The notes under the pieces are model-generated. The model was not told the DNA's origin. It ran no database searches and worked only from the letters and a program-made list of their open reading frames with translations. From positions 1 to 64,000 of the forward strand of contig CACIRZ010000003.1 in NCBI GenBank assembly GCA_902589185.1: 64,000 nt of DNA. Direction: 5' to 3'. The DNA is from an uncultured SAR116 cluster alpha proteobacterium. GTDB lineage: Bacteria; Pseudomonadota; Alphaproteobacteria; Puniceispirillales; Marisalimonadaceae. Numbering within the stretch: position 1 is the first letter of the stretch; the number at the start of each line of letters is the position of its first letter. Both the position numbers and the translations under genes were made by a program. Below are positions 51,077 to 61,157 of the stretch, piece after piece.

Positions 51077-53608
51077 TTAGAAATGAGACCTCAAAACAAC
51101 TAAAGGCTTTGATATAATCAAACCAATCATTCTGAATAAACTAAATAAAGTGATTAACAATGGGACTAATAATGCCAAAACAAAAATTGTTTTGTAATCA
51201 ACATTTATCTCAATATTGAATACATAATTTAATAAAATATAACTTACAAAAAATCCAATAATTAGAGAAACAACTGATGAAATTAGACCTATTATGAAAT
51301 ATTCTTTAAACCAAAGATAGGCTACTCTTCTTGGAGTTGCACCTAGTATTTTTAAAATAGCAACTTCATATAATTTGTCTTTTTTTCCCACATCAATTAT
51401 TCCTGATAGGACTATTATACCAGAAAAAAGAGTTATAAAAGCAATAGAATTTATAATAATAATCAAAAGATTTAAAATTGACTTTATAGCTTTATAGCTT
51501 TCTTCAATAGATATAGATGAAATATTTGAAAATTCAGAAACTATTTTTTCAACAAAATTATTATTTAGGTTTTGTCCAACATTTTTTGTAGTTGCAATCC
51601 ATGAATGAGGTGCATTTGCAATATTACTATTACTTAATATAAATACGAAATTAATATCCATATTCTCCCAAATGATTTTCCTTGTATTAAAAATTTGAGC
51701 TTCAAAGTTTCTTCCAAGAATATTAAATTTAATTTTATCTCCAATTTTTAAATTCATACCTTTTGCAATTTTATCTCCAATAGAAACTAAAAGAGGTCCA
51801 TCATAATTTTTAGGCCACCACTTACCAGAAATTAATTTAGTATTTTTAGGCATTTCATTACTCCAGGAAAATGCTCTATCTCTTCTTAATACCCATTCAA
51901 CTTCTTTATTTACTTTCAAACCCTGAACTGATTGACCATTTATCTGCAGAATACGTCCTCTTAACATAGGCTGTGAGTTAAAACTGTTATCTCCTAAATA
52001 TGATAAGGCGCTAGTCTTAATTTTTTCGATTTGCTGAGGCTGTATATCAATTAAAAAATGGCTAGGTGCTTGTTGATTAATTGCAATGGTAATTCTTTTA
52101 TCAAGACTTGATTCAATAATATTTAAGGTAATTAAAAGTGATAGTCCTATACTAAAAGAAATTACTATTGATCTTGCAAATGAGTTACTTTTCGTAATTG
52201 CTTTTCTAATGTATTCAAATGTTGTTCCTAATCTGAATTTAATTTTTGACAAAATATAAAATTTTAAATTTGTTAATCCATATATAAACACAAAAGAACC
52301 AGTCATTGATATCAAAATATAAAATGATAATTTCTTATCATTAATCAAATTCATTGTTAAAACACATAAAAAACATATTAATAGAAAAATTATAACCTTT
52401 ATTTTATAGGATGATCTAATCAATGAATTCTCATATGAGTTTCTTATTAATTCAATTGGCTTAATTTTATAAGTTTTTAAAAGAGGCAAGATAGTAAATA
52501 AAATACATGTAATTAAACCATATAAGAAGCTAATAAAAATTGGTTCAAAAAAAATAGATGGTTCAAATGTATTAAAAATTTCCTGACTTATAATTGGTGA
52601 AAAGAAATATGGAATTGATATTCCTACTATTATAGCAGGTATAATACTTATTAAAAAAATGATTATAATTTGATTAAGATATATGTTTAAAACTTTTGAA
52701 TTTTTTGCTCCCAATGACTTCATGATAGCTATATTTTTAGTTTTCTTAATTATATAACCCTTAACACCGTTAGAAATACCTACTCCAGAAATTAGAAGAC
52801 TTATCAAACCAACTAATGAAATGAATATTGAGGTTCTATCAACAAAATTATTAAAATTATTGGTAGTGTTTTCTAAACTCCTTATAGAAACATTTGTTCC
52901 TTTTACTAAATCATTTAAGAATGCTAAATTAATATTATTTTGATTGTTTGGAACAAATTTTATTTTGTATTTTATCAATGAACCAGCTTTCAAAAGACCT
53001 GTTTCAATTAGGGATTCTTTAGAAAGCAAAACTCTTGGACCAAACGTTGCAAAAGAAAACATTCGATCTGGCTCTTTTTCTATTATCCCATCAATTTTAA
53101 ACTTAGATTTACCTAAATTAATTAGATCACCAACGTTAATACCAAGTTGGTTTTTTAAAGATTTATCAATTAAAATATTTTTAATATTTTTTTTAGTATT
53201 TAAAGACAGTTTAAGTTCTTGATTAGGAGAAATTTTAACTTTACCAATTAATGGATAATTATTATCTACAGCTTTTAATTCTACAATACGACGCTTTATT
53301 TGAGATTGAGAGTTATAAGAAAGCATTGTTCTTAGCTCAATTATTTGAGTTGTCGCACCGTTTTCTTCTAACCATTTTTTTAAATTTTTTGGAAATTCTT
53401 GATAAGTAGTTGATAATTCAAAATTACCACCAAGCATCTCCGCTCTTTTATTCTTAATTTCAGATTTAAGGTTTTCAGAAATACTTCCAACTGCTGCAAT
53501 TATAAAAACACCTAAAAATATTGAGGCAACAACAATTTTAAACTCATTGAAAGACCCGCGTAATTCTCTAAAAGATAAAATTAAGTTTTTATAATTTTCT
53601 ACAAACAT
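51077..53608 (-). CDS. ybbP: FtsX-like ABC transporter permease, YbbP-like
   Basis: 843 residues, typical for YbbP-type proteins. An N-terminal membrane segment, a large periplasmic domain, a FtsX core of three segments (about 260-370), further membrane helices near 400-480, a second periplasmic domain and a C-terminal FtsX core (about 710-835). Partner of the ATPase encoded 9 nt upstream. Probably a mechanotransmission or lipoprotein/lipid-related complex rather than a classical importer. The neighbouring tesA matches the E. coli arrangement. Confidence 0.9.
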   Translation of the reverse strand: MFVENYKNLILSFRELRGSFNEFKIVVASIFLGVFIIAAVGSISENLKSEIKNKRAEMLGGNFELSTTYQEFPKNLKKWLEENGATTQIIELRTMLSYNSQSQIKRRIVELKAVDNNYPLIGKVKISPNQELKLSLNTKKNIKNILIDKSLKNQLGINVGDLINLGKSKFKIDGIIEKEPDRMFSFATFGPRVLLSKESLIETGLLKAGSLIKYKIKFVPNNQNNINLAFLNDLVKGTNVSIRSLENTTNNFNNFVDRTSIFISLVGLISLLISGVGISNGVKGYIIKKTKNIAIMKSLGAKNSKVLNIYLNQIIIIFLISIIPAIIVGISIPYFFSPIISQEIFNTFEPSIFFEPIFISFLYGLITCILFTILPLLKTYKIKPIELIRNSYENSLIRSSYKIKVIIFLLICFLCVLTMNLINDKKLSFYILISMTGSFVFIYGLTNLKFYILSKIKFRLGTTFEYIRKAITKSNSFARSIVISFSIGLSLLITLNIIESSLDKRITIAINQQAPSHFLIDIQPQQIEKIKTSALSYLGDNSFNSQPMLRGRILQINGQSVQGLKVNKEVEWVLRRDRAFSWSNEMPKNTKLISGKWWPKNYDGPLLVSIGDKIAKGMNLKIGDKIKFNILGRNFEAQIFNTRKIIWENMDINFVFILSNSNIANAPHSWIATTKNVGQNLNNNFVEKIVSEFSNISSISIEESYKAIKSILNLLIIIINSIAFITLFSGIIVLSGIIDVGKKDKLYEVAILKILGATPRRVAYLWFKEYFIIGLISSVVSLIIGFFVSYILLNYVFNIEINVDYKTIFVLALLVPLLITLFSLFRMIGLIISKPLVVLRSHF

Positions 53609-53617
53609 TTAGATTAC

Positions 53618-54301
53618 TTATTCCGCTATTAAGCCATTATCAATTTTTATAATTCTATCGCATAATTTTGCTACAGATGTGTCATGAGTAACCAAAATTA
53701 ATGTGGACCCAAAATCTTTTTTTAATTTGAATAGTAATTTAATTACATCTTCACTATTTCTTTTATCTAAATTCCCAGTTGGTTCATCAGCAATTAAAAT
53801 TTCTGGATTTGATATTAATGACCTTGCTATAGCAACTCTTTGCTGTTCTCCACCAGATAGTTGGTGGGGATAGTGAAAGATTCTATTTTTCAATCCAACT
53901 GCAGTTAATAGTTCTGTTGCCATTTTATTATTTTTAAAACTTCCTGCAATCTCAATTGGTAAATTAACATTTTCAAGAGCGGTCATTGAAGGTAACAAAT
54001 TGAATGCTTGAAAAATAACTCCAATATTTTTAGATCTATATATTGCCAAATCATCTTCATTTAAATTATGTATAGGTGAATTTTTAAAAAAAATTTTTCC
54101 TTTAGATATCAGTTCCAAACCCGCAATACACATAACTAAAGTAGATTTACCTGCTCCACTTTCTCCAATAATACCAACACTTTCATTTTTAAAGATTTTT
54201 AGATTTATACCTTTTAAGACGTTGATTGTTTCAAACGCACTTTTAAGATCTATATGAATATTTTCTAATTCAATAAGTTTTTTTTTATTTTCATTTTTCA
54301 T
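53618..54301 (-). CDS. ybbA: ABC transporter ATPase, YbbA/LolD-like
   Basis: 227 residues, single nucleotide-binding domain. Walker A GESGAGKS (about 46-53), signature LSGGEQQRVAIARSL (about 148-162) and Walker B DEPTGNLD are intact. Pairs with the FtsX-like permease that follows; divergent from tesA, 77 bp apart. Confidence 0.93.
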   Translation of the reverse strand: MKNENKKKLIELENIHIDLKSAFETINVLKGINLKIFKNESVGIIGESGAGKSTLVMCIAGLELISKGKIFFKNSPIHNLNEDDLAIYRSKNIGVIFQAFNLLPSMTALENVNLPIEIAGSFKNNKMATELLTAVGLKNRIFHYPHQLSGGEQQRVAIARSLISNPEILIADEPTGNLDKRNSEDVIKLLFKLKKDFGSTLILVTHDTSVAKLCDRIIKIDNGLIAE

Positions 54302-54378
54302 TTTAAATATCTTTAAAAAGTTTATGTTTTTGAAAAAATAATCTTCCTAAAAAAAAATTAATCAGGTTAAATAAAATT

Positions 54379-55008
54379 ATGAAATTTATAATTAGATTAT
54401 TTTCTACATTAATTATTACATTTTGTTATATAGAACTTGCTTACTCAAAAACAACAAAAATTATAATTTTTGGAGATAGTTTAATTGCTGGATATGGATT
54501 AGTTGTTGAAGATAATTTTGTAAATCAATTAAAGCTTAAAACTAAAGAAAACAAAATAAACAACTTAACTTTATTCAACAGTGGTGTTTCAGGAGAAACA
54601 TCTACAGGTTTATCAAATAGATATAAATGGGTTCTTGAAGATAATTATGACGGTGTAATTATTCTGATTGGTGCAAATGATGCGTTAAGAGGTATTGATC
54701 CAAGCTTAACAAGTCAAAATATCGAAAAAATTTTAAGTTATTTAAAAGAAAAACAAATTCCAACCATGCTAATTGGTATGAAAGCACCCAATAATTTAGG
54801 AGAAATATATGTAAATGAGTTTAATGCAATATATCCTAGGCTATCAAAAAAATATGATACAGCCTATTACCCTTTTTTTCTAAAAGATGTTGCTCTGACG
54901 CCTTCATTAAATCAAAGAGATATGATTCATCCTAACAAAAAAGGCGTGAAAATAATAGTAAACAATTTTTTCCCATACTTCTTAGAATTTTATGAGAGTT
55001 TGAAATAA
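54379..55008 (+). CDS. tesA: GDSL esterase/lysophospholipase, TesA-like
   Basis: 209 residues with a signal peptide (cleavage near residue 23, AYS-K). SGNH-hydrolase blocks: FGDSLIAGYGL (catalytic Ser, about 34), the block I-III residues, GANDA (about 98-102) and DMIHPN (Asp-His, about 188-193). Periplasmic thioesterase/lysophospholipase. Divergent from ybbAP, as in many proteobacteria. Ends directly against the stop of the convergent small gene at 55009. Confidence 0.93.
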   Translation: MKFIIRLFSTLIITFCYIELAYSKTTKIIIFGDSLIAGYGLVVEDNFVNQLKLKTKENKINNLTLFNSGVSGETSTGLSNRYKWVLEDNYDGVIILIGANDALRGIDPSLTSQNIEKILSYLKEKQIPTMLIGMKAPNNLGEIYVNEFNAIYPRLSKKYDTAYYPFFLKDVALTPSLNQRDMIHPNKKGVKIIVNNFFPYFLEFYESLK

Positions 55009-55182
55009 TTACCGTCTAAAGATCAAAAATCTTACTAAACGCAATAAACCTCTTAAAGCTATTGAACTAAAAAATGGATTTTTAACTAAAATTTTTAACT
55101 TATTTCTTATTTCGGGTAATTTGTTTTTAAATAACCACAATATTACAAATATAAAAATAAAAATTAATATTGTTTTAATCAT
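55009..55182 (-). CDS. Small membrane protein, missed by the ORF track
   Basis: 57 residues: one N-terminal membrane segment (ILIFIFIFVILWLF) followed by a very basic tail (Lys/Arg-rich, ending FRR). Its ATG overlaps the TGA of the upstream hydratase gene as ATGA, the classical coupling signal, so translation is likely. Positive-inside topology would leave the basic tail in the cytoplasm. Function unknown. It is last in the DinB-hydratase unit and convergent with tesA. Confidence 0.7.
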   Translation of the reverse strand: MIKTILIFIFIFVILWLFKNKLPEIRNKLKILVKNPFFSSIALRGLLRLVRFLIFRR

Positions 55183-55943
55183 TTTAAATTAAGGCTAATT
55201 TCACCCAATTCACCAAAATTAGCAGTCACAATATCACCTGTAACAACCGGTATTGGTTTGGAGCATGTTCCTGTTGATACTATCATATCTTTTTCAAGTA
55301 ATATATTATTTTGAGATAATTCGTTCACCAACCAAGTTAATGCAATTCTAGGATCACCTAATACGTTAGATCCAATCCCTTGATGTGTAAATTTTGAGTT
55401 TGATATTGAAACTTTATGATTAGAAAAATCTATATCTTTCCAGTCCAACTCAACAGGTTTAGAAATTACAAATTGATCAGCACATGCATTGTCAGCAATA
55501 AGACTAAGTTCTCCAACTGAAGAGAAGTTATTGAACCTGGAGTCAGGCAATTCAATTGCTAAATGTAAGGTTTCAACTAATTCCATTACTTCTTTAACTT
55601 TGTAATATGAGTTGTTTGGTTTTATTTCAGTTCCAATCTTAAAAGCAAATTCAGGTTCAGCAACTGCCATCTGATTATTTCCTAATGTTAGATTACTTTT
55701 TAGAAATTTTGTCTTATCTTTGAAAATTCTACCTGCTAAAGGGCCTGAAACTCCTATATGATTTTGACCATCTTTGCTGGTAGCTGCTATTTTCCAACCT
55801 AATATTTTGTTTTCACTTACAATTTCAATTTGTTCTTGAATTTTATAAGCCTCTTTTCGAGAATTAGGCTTGATTTTTTCTGACAAAGGACCTAATTTTT
55901 TACCATCGTTCCAACTTTTCCAAATTAATTTTGCAACTTCCAT
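55179..55943 (-). CDS. 2-keto-4-pentenoate hydratase-like protein (FAH superfamily)
   Basis: 254 residues, the size of MhpD/HpcG-type hydratases. Blocks LGWKIAATSK, AVAEPEFAFKIG (metal Glu) and LIADNACADQFVI fit the family. It hydrates 2-hydroxy-2,4-dienoates or acts as a related decarboxylase in aromatic meta-cleavage-type routes. No other aromatic-degradation gene is nearby, so the pathway is open. 30 nt after the DinB-family gene. Confidence 0.88.
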   Translation of the reverse strand: MEVAKLIWKSWNDGKKLGPLSEKIKPNSRKEAYKIQEQIEIVSENKILGWKIAATSKDGQNHIGVSGPLAGRIFKDKTKFLKSNLTLGNNQMAVAEPEFAFKIGTEIKPNNSYYKVKEVMELVETLHLAIELPDSRFNNFSSVGELSLIADNACADQFVISKPVELDWKDIDFSNHKVSISNSKFTHQGIGSNVLGDPRIALTWLVNELSQNNILLEKDMIVSTGTCSKPIPVVTGDIVTANFGELGEISLNLK

Positions 55944-55973
55944 TTATATAAAATTCCTTACAAATCAATAATC

Positions 55974-56477
55974 TTAATTATTTTTCGATTTTTCCCAAAT
56001 AGTGATATCTTGTGGTATAGGAGGCAAAGGTGTAGATCCCATCATCTCTGCAATTATTCCTCTATGATAACCACCATGCATGACGAGATGAGAAATGATC
56101 ATAGATCTTGAAATTAAAACTTTATTACCACCTATTAATTCACATTCAACTTTTTCATTTAAATCTTGTTCACTTAGGTTATTTGTATATTTTTTTATCT
56201 CTATCTCTTCATTTTTTTTAGCTTCCCAAAGATCTCTAATATTTTCGTGCAAAATTGTTTGAAGATTATTGAATGAATGTTTCTGTTTCTTCATATTAGC
56301 TAACCAGATTTTGTCTATAACTAGTAAATGATTTAATGAATTTCTTATACTATTCATAAAAGATTTACGTTGCTTATTAATTTCATCGACAGACAGTGTG
56401 GTTATTGTCTTAAAAAACTCATTATTTGCCCAACTATTATAATCCAATAAATTTAAAAGATATTCTTTTTCTTTCAT
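55974..56477 (-). CDS. DinB-family putative metalloenzyme
   Basis: 167 residues, four-helix-bundle DinB type. His ligands are visible in SLNHLLVIDKIW (about 49) and HLVMHGGYHRGIIAEM (about 131-146). Members are metal-dependent, often thiol-linked transferases or of unknown role. Probably co-transcribed with the hydratase and the 57-residue membrane protein. Confidence 0.88.
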   Translation of the reverse strand: MKEKEYLLNLLDYNSWANNEFFKTITTLSVDEINKQRKSFMNSIRNSLNHLLVIDKIWLANMKKQKHSFNNLQTILHENIRDLWEAKKNEEIEIKKYTNNLSEQDLNEKVECELIGGNKVLISRSMIISHLVMHGGYHRGIIAEMMGSTPLPPIPQDITIWEKSKNN

Positions 56478-56499
56478 TTAAAAATTCCGTAAATAATTT

Positions 56500-56664
56500 T
56501 TATTTATTTTTATCATTAAAGTTTTTGAATAGTATTTTATACAAACTTGATTTTGAGCCACTTTGAATATTCCACTTTTTTTTCAACAATCTATAAAGAT
56601 ATAAACACCCTATACCTATCAATAAATATAAAATAGCTGATGGATCTTCCATGGATATACTCAT
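56500..56664 (-). CDS. Possible small membrane protein, not in ORF track
   Basis: 54 residues with one membrane segment (AILYLLIGIGCLYLYRLL) flanked by a short acidic N-terminus and a basic, Ser-rich tail. Ends 22 nt before the DinB-family gene start, same strand. No clear ribosome site upstream, so it is less certain than the 55009 gene. The spacer 56665-56894 holds only AT-rich sequence. Confidence 0.4.
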   Translation of the reverse strand: MSISMEDPSAILYLLIGIGCLYLYRLLKKKWNIQSGSKSSLYKILFKNFNDKNK

Positions 56665-56894
56665 AATAAAATTTTTATTATTTTAATTTCATATTTTAAC
56701 TAAGTTTAGTCAAGAAAACTATATATCTAAAATTGTTTGCTTTGTTTGATATTTAATTATTATTTTAAAAAATAATTTGGTGAGTAATTTTTAAAGTTCA
56801 TTTAGTTAAGCTGTATTTTTTATTATTTTATGATATTTATAATATATGAAAATTATAGTCGGAATATTTTTGTTTTTTTGTGTTCTAAACATAG

Positions 56895-58259
56895 CTATGT
56901 ATTCGATGTCCTTTTTTGGTTAATTTCTGATTTCCAATCTCGACCTAACATACATAAACCTAAACCAATGCCAGTAATCCCAAGACCAAAAGAAACTGCA
57001 TAAAATATTGAGTTTATTGACCACGAAAATTTAATAGCTAAGTAACAAATAATGGATACAGACAAAAATCTAATCATCCCTACCAAAACAGGATAAAAAA
57101 TCTTACCTGTTCCTTGACTAGCAAAATACAATGTTTGCCCAGCTGCAAAGAAACAGTAAAATGGTCCAACAATAATTAAATAAAGAATTGCTGATTGTTT
57201 TGATAAAAAATTAGTTTGAAAATTATCTAGCCATAATTCCGGATAAAACGATACAATTCCACTGATAATTCCCACTACTAAAAATGAAATAATCGCTCCT
57301 ACCCACGCTATGTTTCTTGCTCTATTAATCTGATTTGCTCCAGCATTTATTCCAACTGTTGCTGTAAGGACAGATCCAATTCCAAAAACTAATGGAGTAA
57401 TTATAATCTCTAATCTACTACCTAAACCGTAACCAGCAAGAGCGTCTACACCATAATAACTTACTGTAGCAGTAACCACGCCAACTGTTCCTGCTATTGT
57501 TGTACTATTTATCAGCCCTCCAATACCTACTTTCATTATATCAAAAAATGATTCTTTATTAAGTGGATAAGGACAGAGTTTTACAATATTTTGTTTGAAC
57601 TTAATATAAAAGTACAAATAAAATACCATTATGAAATGTGATAAAATCATAGCAATTGCAGGTCCTATTATTCCAAAATTTGGAAACCCAAACCAGCCTA
57701 ATGTTAGAGCTCCTGCTAAAACTATTTGTAAAAAGCAACCTGAAATTTGAACTATTGCTGGAATAACGAATTCACCAATAGCTCTTAAAACTGCTGAAAG
57801 AATATATAATAACCAAGTAAATACAGCACCACCAAAAGCAATTTGTGAAAAGTTAACAGCTCCTTCTAAAACATCATTATCACCTCCCATTGACATAAAA
57901 ATATACTTTGGAAATAAAAAAAAAATAACCGAGTAAATTATAGACATTGAAATACCAATCAAAACCGCATGCCAAATTGCAGAATTAGCACTTTCAATTA
58001 AATTTGCTCCCAAAAATCTTGAAATAGAAGATGTACTTGCACCACCAATTGCACCTGCTGACATCATTTGCATTAATGTTATAAATGGGAAAACTAAAGC
58101 TAGACTAGCTAATGACACATTTCCTAGTTTCGATACAAAATATGCATCAGAAATTACTATTAATACCATTGAAATACCAGTGATAGAATTCGGCAATGAA
58201 AGTTTACAGATCATTTTTAGAATTGGTCCATTGAGAATTAAATCAAGATTATTTTTCAT
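56895..58259 (-). CDS. MATE-family efflux transporter
   Basis: 454 residues and about twelve membrane segments in two bundles. The family start ILKMICKLSLPNSI and the paired-half structure are visible (second half begins near SFFDIMKVGIGGLI). It exports drugs or metabolites using Na+ or H+. Downstream of the epimerase gene by 38 nt, possibly in one unit with it and the epoxide hydrolase. Confidence 0.9.
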   Translation of the reverse strand: MKNNLDLILNGPILKMICKLSLPNSITGISMVLIVISDAYFVSKLGNVSLASLALVFPFITLMQMMSAGAIGGASTSSISRFLGANLIESANSAIWHAVLIGISMSIIYSVIFFLFPKYIFMSMGGDNDVLEGAVNFSQIAFGGAVFTWLLYILSAVLRAIGEFVIPAIVQISGCFLQIVLAGALTLGWFGFPNFGIIGPAIAMILSHFIMVFYLYFYIKFKQNIVKLCPYPLNKESFFDIMKVGIGGLINSTTIAGTVGVVTATVSYYGVDALAGYGLGSRLEIIITPLVFGIGSVLTATVGINAGANQINRARNIAWVGAIISFLVVGIISGIVSFYPELWLDNFQTNFLSKQSAILYLIIVGPFYCFFAAGQTLYFASQGTGKIFYPVLVGMIRFLSVSIICYLAIKFSWSINSIFYAVSFGLGITGIGLGLCMLGRDWKSEINQKRTSNT

Positions 58260-58297
58260 AAATAAAAACTATTAGAGTATTATAATGGTTATGCATA

Positions 58298-59278
58298 TTA
58301 TTCAGATAAAGAAGGACATCTGCCTTCAGATTTAAGTATTTCAAACGCTCTAAAGGTATTTTCAATTCCTTTTTTAACAGAAATTGAAGGATAATCACCT
58401 ATGTGATTTCTAAGAGGCAAATCATCTAAATCTGGAGGAAAAGGAAAAGATTTATCAACACAACTTATATTTGCTTCTTTACTCAATTCTTTGATTAATG
58501 ACAATCCATATTCGATAGTTTCACAACTACCATTTAAATTAAATACATGTGAACCAGTTAAATCTTTATTCACTGACGTTATGAATGCTATCGCTGCCTC
58601 ACCTGCATATAACCAGCTATATTTTCCATTAAATGGAATTTCGTATTTTTTATCCAATGCAGCAGCTTGAATGGCCAAAGTATTTTTTGAACTCATACCT
58701 TGATCTCTTGCTAATCCGTATACAATGTTGGGCCTAATACCTATTGAAGGCACTTGCCAATCAGACCAGTATACGAAAGCTGTGTGTTCATTGGCTAATT
58801 TGTATGCTCCATAAAGTGTTTCCTTCCATGGACCATTTGGAGGAAGTCCCAGAGCTGCTACTGAAGATGCATAAACCGTTCTTTTAATATTTGCTTTTTT
58901 TGCAATTTCTAAAATATTTATAGTGCCTTCAACATTTACACGAGCACCTAAAGCAGGGTTTTCTGCACAAAAAGGAACTTGAAGACCTGCCAAATGAATA
59001 ATGGCACTTGGTTTATAACTAGTTATGATTTTACTCAGTTTTTCAAGATTAGTAATATCACATATCTTCCAATCAATTTTGTTGGTTTCATTTCCAAGAA
59101 GAAGCTCCAATCGATTTTTATTATCAGATAAATCTACAGCTATACAGGGAATATGTGATCTATGGAGTATTGTTAAAACCCAAGCCGCTATACAACCGCC
59201 TGCGCCCGTTACAACTATAGGGCCATCAAAACTATTTTTTTTTATAAGTAAATCATCCGTTAAAAAGTCTAAATTCAT
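58298..59278 (-). CDS. NAD-dependent epimerase/dehydratase family protein
   Basis: 326 residues from the ATG at 59278; the ORF-track GTG start is four codons earlier. Extended-SDR Rossmann motif VTGAGGCIAAW (GxxGxxA), LAGLQVPF region, Ser in YASSVAALG, and the YGAYK active-site motif (about 160) are present. It acts on a nucleotide sugar or other hydroxy compound; no specific substrate can be named. Between epoxide hydrolase and MATE genes. Confidence 0.9.
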   Translation of the reverse strand: MNLDFLTDDLLIKKNSFDGPIVVTGAGGCIAAWVLTILHRSHIPCIAVDLSDNKNRLELLLGNETNKIDWKICDITNLEKLSKIITSYKPSAIIHLAGLQVPFCAENPALGARVNVEGTINILEIAKKANIKRTVYASSVAALGLPPNGPWKETLYGAYKLANEHTAFVYWSDWQVPSIGIRPNIVYGLARDQGMSSKNTLAIQAAALDKKYEIPFNGKYSWLYAGEAAIAFITSVNKDLTGSHVFNLNGSCETIEYGLSLIKELSKEANISCVDKSFPFPPDLDDLPLRNHIGDYPSISVKKGIENTFRAFEILKSEGRCPSLSE

Positions 59279-59343
59279 TTTAATGCTCACATAATAATAT
59301 TTAAATTAAGACTGACACATAGAGGAAGATTAATAAATACAAT

Positions 59344-60480
59344 TTATAAAACTTTTTTTACAAAATTGTTAATATCCAATGCTAACTCTAGGGGTTTTTC
59401 CATTGCTGCGAAATGTCCTCCAGATTTATGGGATGACCACATAACAATATTTTTATAATATTGTGATGCAAGACTTAATGGAGGTGAAAAAATTTCCTTA
59501 GGAAACTCGCTATATCCCATTGGTGATAATATTGGCTCATCCTTACTAATTGGCCAATCTGACCTATGCCTGATATAATAAGGCCAAAATGAAGCACCAA
59601 TACATCCAGTTATCCAATATAGGGTAATGTTAGCTAACATTTTATCTATATTGATTTTTGAAAATAAATCGCCACCATGATCTATCCAGGTATAAAATTT
59701 TTCACTTATATATGAACATAATGATACAGGAGAAGCGTTAAGTGCATGAGCTAGAGTAAAAGGTTTAGTCCCTTGTAATTGCTGATAACCAGATTCAAAT
59801 TGAAGAAAGTTGTTTAATTTTTGATAATATCTTTTTTCTTCATTATTATTTGGTATCTTATCTAACCCTCTTGGCAGAGGCAACAAGTTTAAATGAATAC
59901 CCCTAACAGATTTGGAATCATTTTTAGACATTATTGAAGCAATAAAAGATCCTAAATCTCCACCTTGTACAAAATAATTTTCATACCCCAAATTTTTCAT
60001 AAGTGTTAAAAAATGATTGGAAATTTCTACTAGATCCATTGGTTTTTGATCAGTAAAAAAAGAATAGCCTACATTTGGTAAAGAAGGAATTACAATATCA
60101 AAAGGCTGACATCTAAGTAAATTATGATCTTTGGGATTTGTTAACAAAGGTATTAAATCAAAGAATTCAAATATCGATCCTGGCCATCCGTGAATGAGCA
60201 ATAATGGTAAAGCATTTTTTTTTGGCGATTTAATATGTAAAAAATGAGTTTTTATGCCTTCATCAATAAAATAAAATTGATTAAATGAATTTAGTTCTTT
60301 CTCTGATTTTTCCCATGAAAATTTATTTTTCCAATAATCTAAAATATAAGCAAGTCTATTATATGTAATACCCGCATCCTTATTAAAATCTGGTGCCCAA
60401 TCTATAATTCTACTATTAGAAATTTGTAATTTAAGATTTTCTATTACTTTTGGATTTGTAACTGAAACAAATTTTTCCAT
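59344..60480 (-). CDS. Epoxide hydrolase (EHN-domain type)
   Basis: 378 residues. An N-terminal EHN region (about 1-105) covers an alpha/beta-hydrolase core. The oxyanion motif HGWPGS (about 96-101), the nucleophile Asp in QGGDLGSF (about 172) and the catalytic His in SGGHFAAMEKP (near 356) are intact. It opens an epoxide to a diol in the cytoplasm. First in a possible unit with the epimerase and MATE genes. Confidence 0.9.
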   Translation of the reverse strand: MEKFVSVTNPKVIENLKLQISNSRIIDWAPDFNKDAGITYNRLAYILDYWKNKFSWEKSEKELNSFNQFYFIDEGIKTHFLHIKSPKKNALPLLLIHGWPGSIFEFFDLIPLLTNPKDHNLLRCQPFDIVIPSLPNVGYSFFTDQKPMDLVEISNHFLTLMKNLGYENYFVQGGDLGSFIASIMSKNDSKSVRGIHLNLLPLPRGLDKIPNNNEEKRYYQKLNNFLQFESGYQQLQGTKPFTLAHALNASPVSLCSYISEKFYTWIDHGGDLFSKINIDKMLANITLYWITGCIGASFWPYYIRHRSDWPISKDEPILSPMGYSEFPKEIFSPPLSLASQYYKNIVMWSSHKSGGHFAAMEKPLELALDINNFVKKVL

Positions 60481-60587
60481 AATTAATCCAACTCTTATTT
60501 TTTAAAAAAATATTTACATTATAATTATTGTTTTTCAAAAAAAAAATACCAAGTATAAGTATGTCTAATTAATCACAAAAAATAAAA

Positions 60588-61151
60588 ATGCGAAATCCTT
60601 TCAAAAAATTACTTGTTAACTCATTTGTTACTTTAATTACTTTTACTTACTTCACATATCTAAGTAAGGCAGATACTTTTGTTTATTCTGGTGGATGCTT
60701 TTGGTGTACTGAAGCAGATACAGAAAAACTTGATGGAGTGTCAGATGTTATAAGTGGTTTCACTGCAGGCACAACAAAGGACCCAAAATATATACCTGGG
60801 CAGTGGGGTGATCACCGTGAAGCAGCACTAGTGATATATGATCCTAAGAAAATTACATTTAAAGAACTTGTAACTCATGTATTCAAGACTATTGATTATG
60901 AAGATGCTGATGGACAATTTTGTGATAGAGGTAGGTCTTACACACCTGCAATTTATTATAAAAATGATGATCAGAAAAAAATTATATTGTCTTTAGCTCC
61001 AAAAACTTCAATAGTTCCCGTAGAAAAAGAGAGCAAATTTTACCCTGTAAGAGAAGAGCATCAAAATTACTACAAAAAACAAAGCTATAAATATGAATAT
61101 TATAGATTTATGTGCAGAAGAGATAAAAGATTAGAACAATTAAATAATTAA
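60588..61151 (+). CDS. msrA: Peptide methionine (S)-sulfoxide reductase, likely exported
   Basis: 187 residues. The GGCFWCTE active site (about 36-43) is intact, and the EDADGQFCDRG and REEHQNYY segments fit MsrA. Before the catalytic domain is a basic then hydrophobic N-terminal stretch (about 1-30) ending near LSKADTF, so periplasmic export or membrane anchoring is predicted, unlike the cytoplasmic E. coli enzyme. It repairs oxidised Met. Convergent with hpf. Confidence 0.92.
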   Translation: MRNPFKKLLVNSFVTLITFTYFTYLSKADTFVYSGGCFWCTEADTEKLDGVSDVISGFTAGTTKDPKYIPGQWGDHREAALVIYDPKKITFKELVTHVFKTIDYEDADGQFCDRGRSYTPAIYYKNDDQKKIILSLAPKTSIVPVEKESKFYPVREEHQNYYKKQSYKYEYYRFMCRRDKRLEQLNN

Positions 61152-61157
61152 TTGATT

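Noticed and set aside
56846-56923. 25-codon hydrophobic plus-strand ORF (MKIIVGIFLFF...)
   Set aside because: Overlaps the end of the MATE gene, lacks a convincing ribosome site, and is short enough to be chance in AT-rich DNA.
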